Positions 6,264-7,194 of a DNA stretch of 7,194 nucleotides are shown piece by piece. The notes beneath the pieces are model-generated. The model did no database searches, was not told the DNA's origin, and saw only the letters and a program-made list of their open reading frames with translations. Position 1 is the first letter of the stretch. Every line of letters begins with the position of its first letter. The DNA is from Candidatus Pacearchaeota archaeon (GTDB lineage Archaea > Nanoarchaeota > Nanoarchaeia > Pacearchaeales > GW2011-AR1), in the NCBI GenBank assembly GCA_002690445.1, contig NZER01000178.1:1-7194 (forward strand). The letters run 5' to 3'. Position numbers and translations under genes: made by a program.

Positions 6264-7194
6264 TGGCTGTCACACCGATTACTCCATTACCAACGGCTCC
6301 GGCGCGGACTGATACTCCAGCGACTTTCAACACTAGGGCTGATGCCTTTCTGGGAGCTTTATATTCACCATTCGCAGGAGAAATGAATACCAGTATTGGA
6401 GAGTTCAATACCGACTTCACGACTGTTGCAACAAATGCTACGGCAGCGGCAACGAGCGCGACAGCTAGTGCGACCAGCGCAACAGCGGCGGCGGCAAGCG
6501 CAACGGCGGCAGCGAACGCATCAGATGCCGATGCTTGGGTAAGCGGGACATCCTATACGGCGGGAGATGTTGTTTACTCACCTATTGATTATCAGAGTTA
6601 CCGTTGTATTCTTGCGACCTCTGGTACGACTGATCCAAGCTCAGATGCGACTTACTGGATCATAATAAGTTCCTCCCTTAGTCTTGGCGCTAATGTCGGG
6701 ACATTTTTAACGACACCATCATCCTCCAATCTTGCGACTGCTGTTAGTGATGAAACGGGATCAGGATCATTAGTTTTTGCTACCAGCCCCACATTCGTAA
6801 CACCGGCTTTAGGCACTCCAGCATCCGGCACGTTGACCAATGCGACAGGACTTCCCCCTGCTGGTGTAACAGGAACAGCCGCTATTCTAGGTGCTAACAC
6901 TTTCACAGCCCTGCAAACTCAATCCGCTGGTGCTGACATAGCTTCAGCTACGGCTGTAGACCTTACTGCCGCCACTGGAAACGTGGTGGTCATTACCGGA
7001 ACAACAGAATCTACAAGTCTGACAATGACCAAAGGTCAGCAAATGACGCTTATAGCTGCTGCGGCATGGCCTTTAACTTTCCATGCCACAACAATGAATA
7101 TCACTGGTGGTGCGAGTTATACCTGTGCTGCGGGTGACAGACTTTATGTGGTTAAGGATGACGATGATGTTATCCGTGTCTCAGTGAATAAACA
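6263..7194 (+). CDS. tail fibre / receptor-binding protein, 5' part (runs off the window)
   Basis: The frame from ATG 6263 is open to the window end, giving at least 310 residues with no stop. The ATG overlaps the previous stop (TAATG). Modules in order: an N-terminal lead 'LPTAPARTDTPATFNTRADAF' in two parts (Leu9-Ala20 and Thr21-Phe29), typical of phage fibre N-termini that attach to the tail; an Ala/Thr/Ser-rich helical, probably coiled-coil stretch (about 40-90); a CBM5/12-like module from Trp92 to Trp132 ('AWVSGTSYTAGDVVYS' at 91-106, 'TTDPSSDATYW' at 122-132); the fibre motif 'SLVFATSPTFVTPALGTP' (169-186) with 'GTLTNATGLP' (189-198); and a strand-rich domain (about 230-310) with 'LTAATGNVVVITGTT' and 'GDRLYVV', resembling repeated beta modules of receptor-binding fibres. 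It probably forms a trimer that contacts host surface glycans. The receptor cannot be told, and the C-terminal specificity region lies outside the window. Confidence 0.82.
   Translation, partial: MAVTPITPLPTAPARTDTPATFNTRADAFLGALYSPFAGEMNTSIGEFNTDFTTVATNATAAATSATASATSATAAAASATAAANASDADAWVSGTSYTAGDVVYSPIDYQSYRCILATSGTTDPSSDATYWIIISSSLSLGANVGTFLTTPSSSNLATAVSDETGSGSLVFATSPTFVTPALGTPASGTLTNATGLPPAGVTGTAAILGANTFTALQTQSAGADIASATAVDLTAATGNVVVITGTTESTSLTMTKGQQMTLIAAAAWPLTFHATTMNITGGASYTCAAGDRLYVVKDDDDVIRVSVNK
6437..6520 (+). repeat. Ala/Thr/Ser low-complexity stretch in the fibre gene
   Basis: Residues 59-86 of the fibre protein consist almost only of Ala, Thr and Ser with short ATSA-like periodicity. 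It joins the tail-attaching N-terminus to the carbohydrate-binding-like module. Similar stretches in other phage fibres form helical coiled-coil shafts. The codons are mixed, so it is a degenerate rather than perfect DNA repeat. Confidence 0.7.

Noticed and set aside
4303..6520. Recombination linking the Ala-Thr-Ser stretches of the tape measure and fibre genes (both contain AAATSA)
   Set aside because: Codon choice differs between the two and simple Ala/Thr/Ser composition explains the match.

Overview
The window is a stretch of the late structural (tail) module of a long-tailed, siphovirus-type tailed bacteriophage or a prophage of that type. All real genes lie on the + strand, tightly packed, with overlaps or gaps of at most about 20 bases. 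No bacterial gene, RNA gene, integrase, transposase, promoter or terminator is visible. The host cannot be named from this sequence. The protein families (DUF4128-type terminator, the conserved 300-residue protein after the tape measure, fibre modules) most resemble phages and prophages of Gram-negative, often aquatic, bacteria; that is inference from memory of these families.

Layout. Bases 1-18 are probably the last codons of an upstream gene. 18-395 encodes an HK97 gp10-like tail-completion/neck protein. 392-790 encodes a tail terminator of the DUF4128 type. 795-1250 encodes the major tail (tube) protein. 1269-1670 encodes the short tail-assembly chaperone (lambda G-like). A canonical -1 slippery heptamer, T TTA AAG at 1661-1667, sits directly against its stop codon and joins it to a second frame ending at 2041, giving a GT-like fusion of 257 residues. 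2044-5361 encodes a 1105-residue tape measure protein containing two kinds of internal repeat. 5361-6263 encodes a conserved but functionally uncharacterised virion protein with a carbohydrate-binding-like N-terminal module. 6263 to the window end is the 5' part of a tail-fibre/receptor-binding gene that stays open past base 7194.

How the genes work together. In the model known from lambda-like tails, the G and GT chaperones coat the tape measure protein, tube subunits polymerise along it and displace the chaperones, the terminator caps the tube, and the gp10-like protein helps join tail to head. The last two genes would form or decorate the tail tip and contact the host surface. This assignment follows from gene order together with sequence resemblance; nothing in the window is experimentally established.

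The observations most worth a second look are the frameshift cassette with its possible stimulators, a 35-residue duplication in the tape measure whose repeat spacing is always a multiple of seven residues, and a related carbohydrate-binding-like module carried by both of the last two genes. I did not find evidence for a wholly new system; most of the window is a recognisable tail operon.
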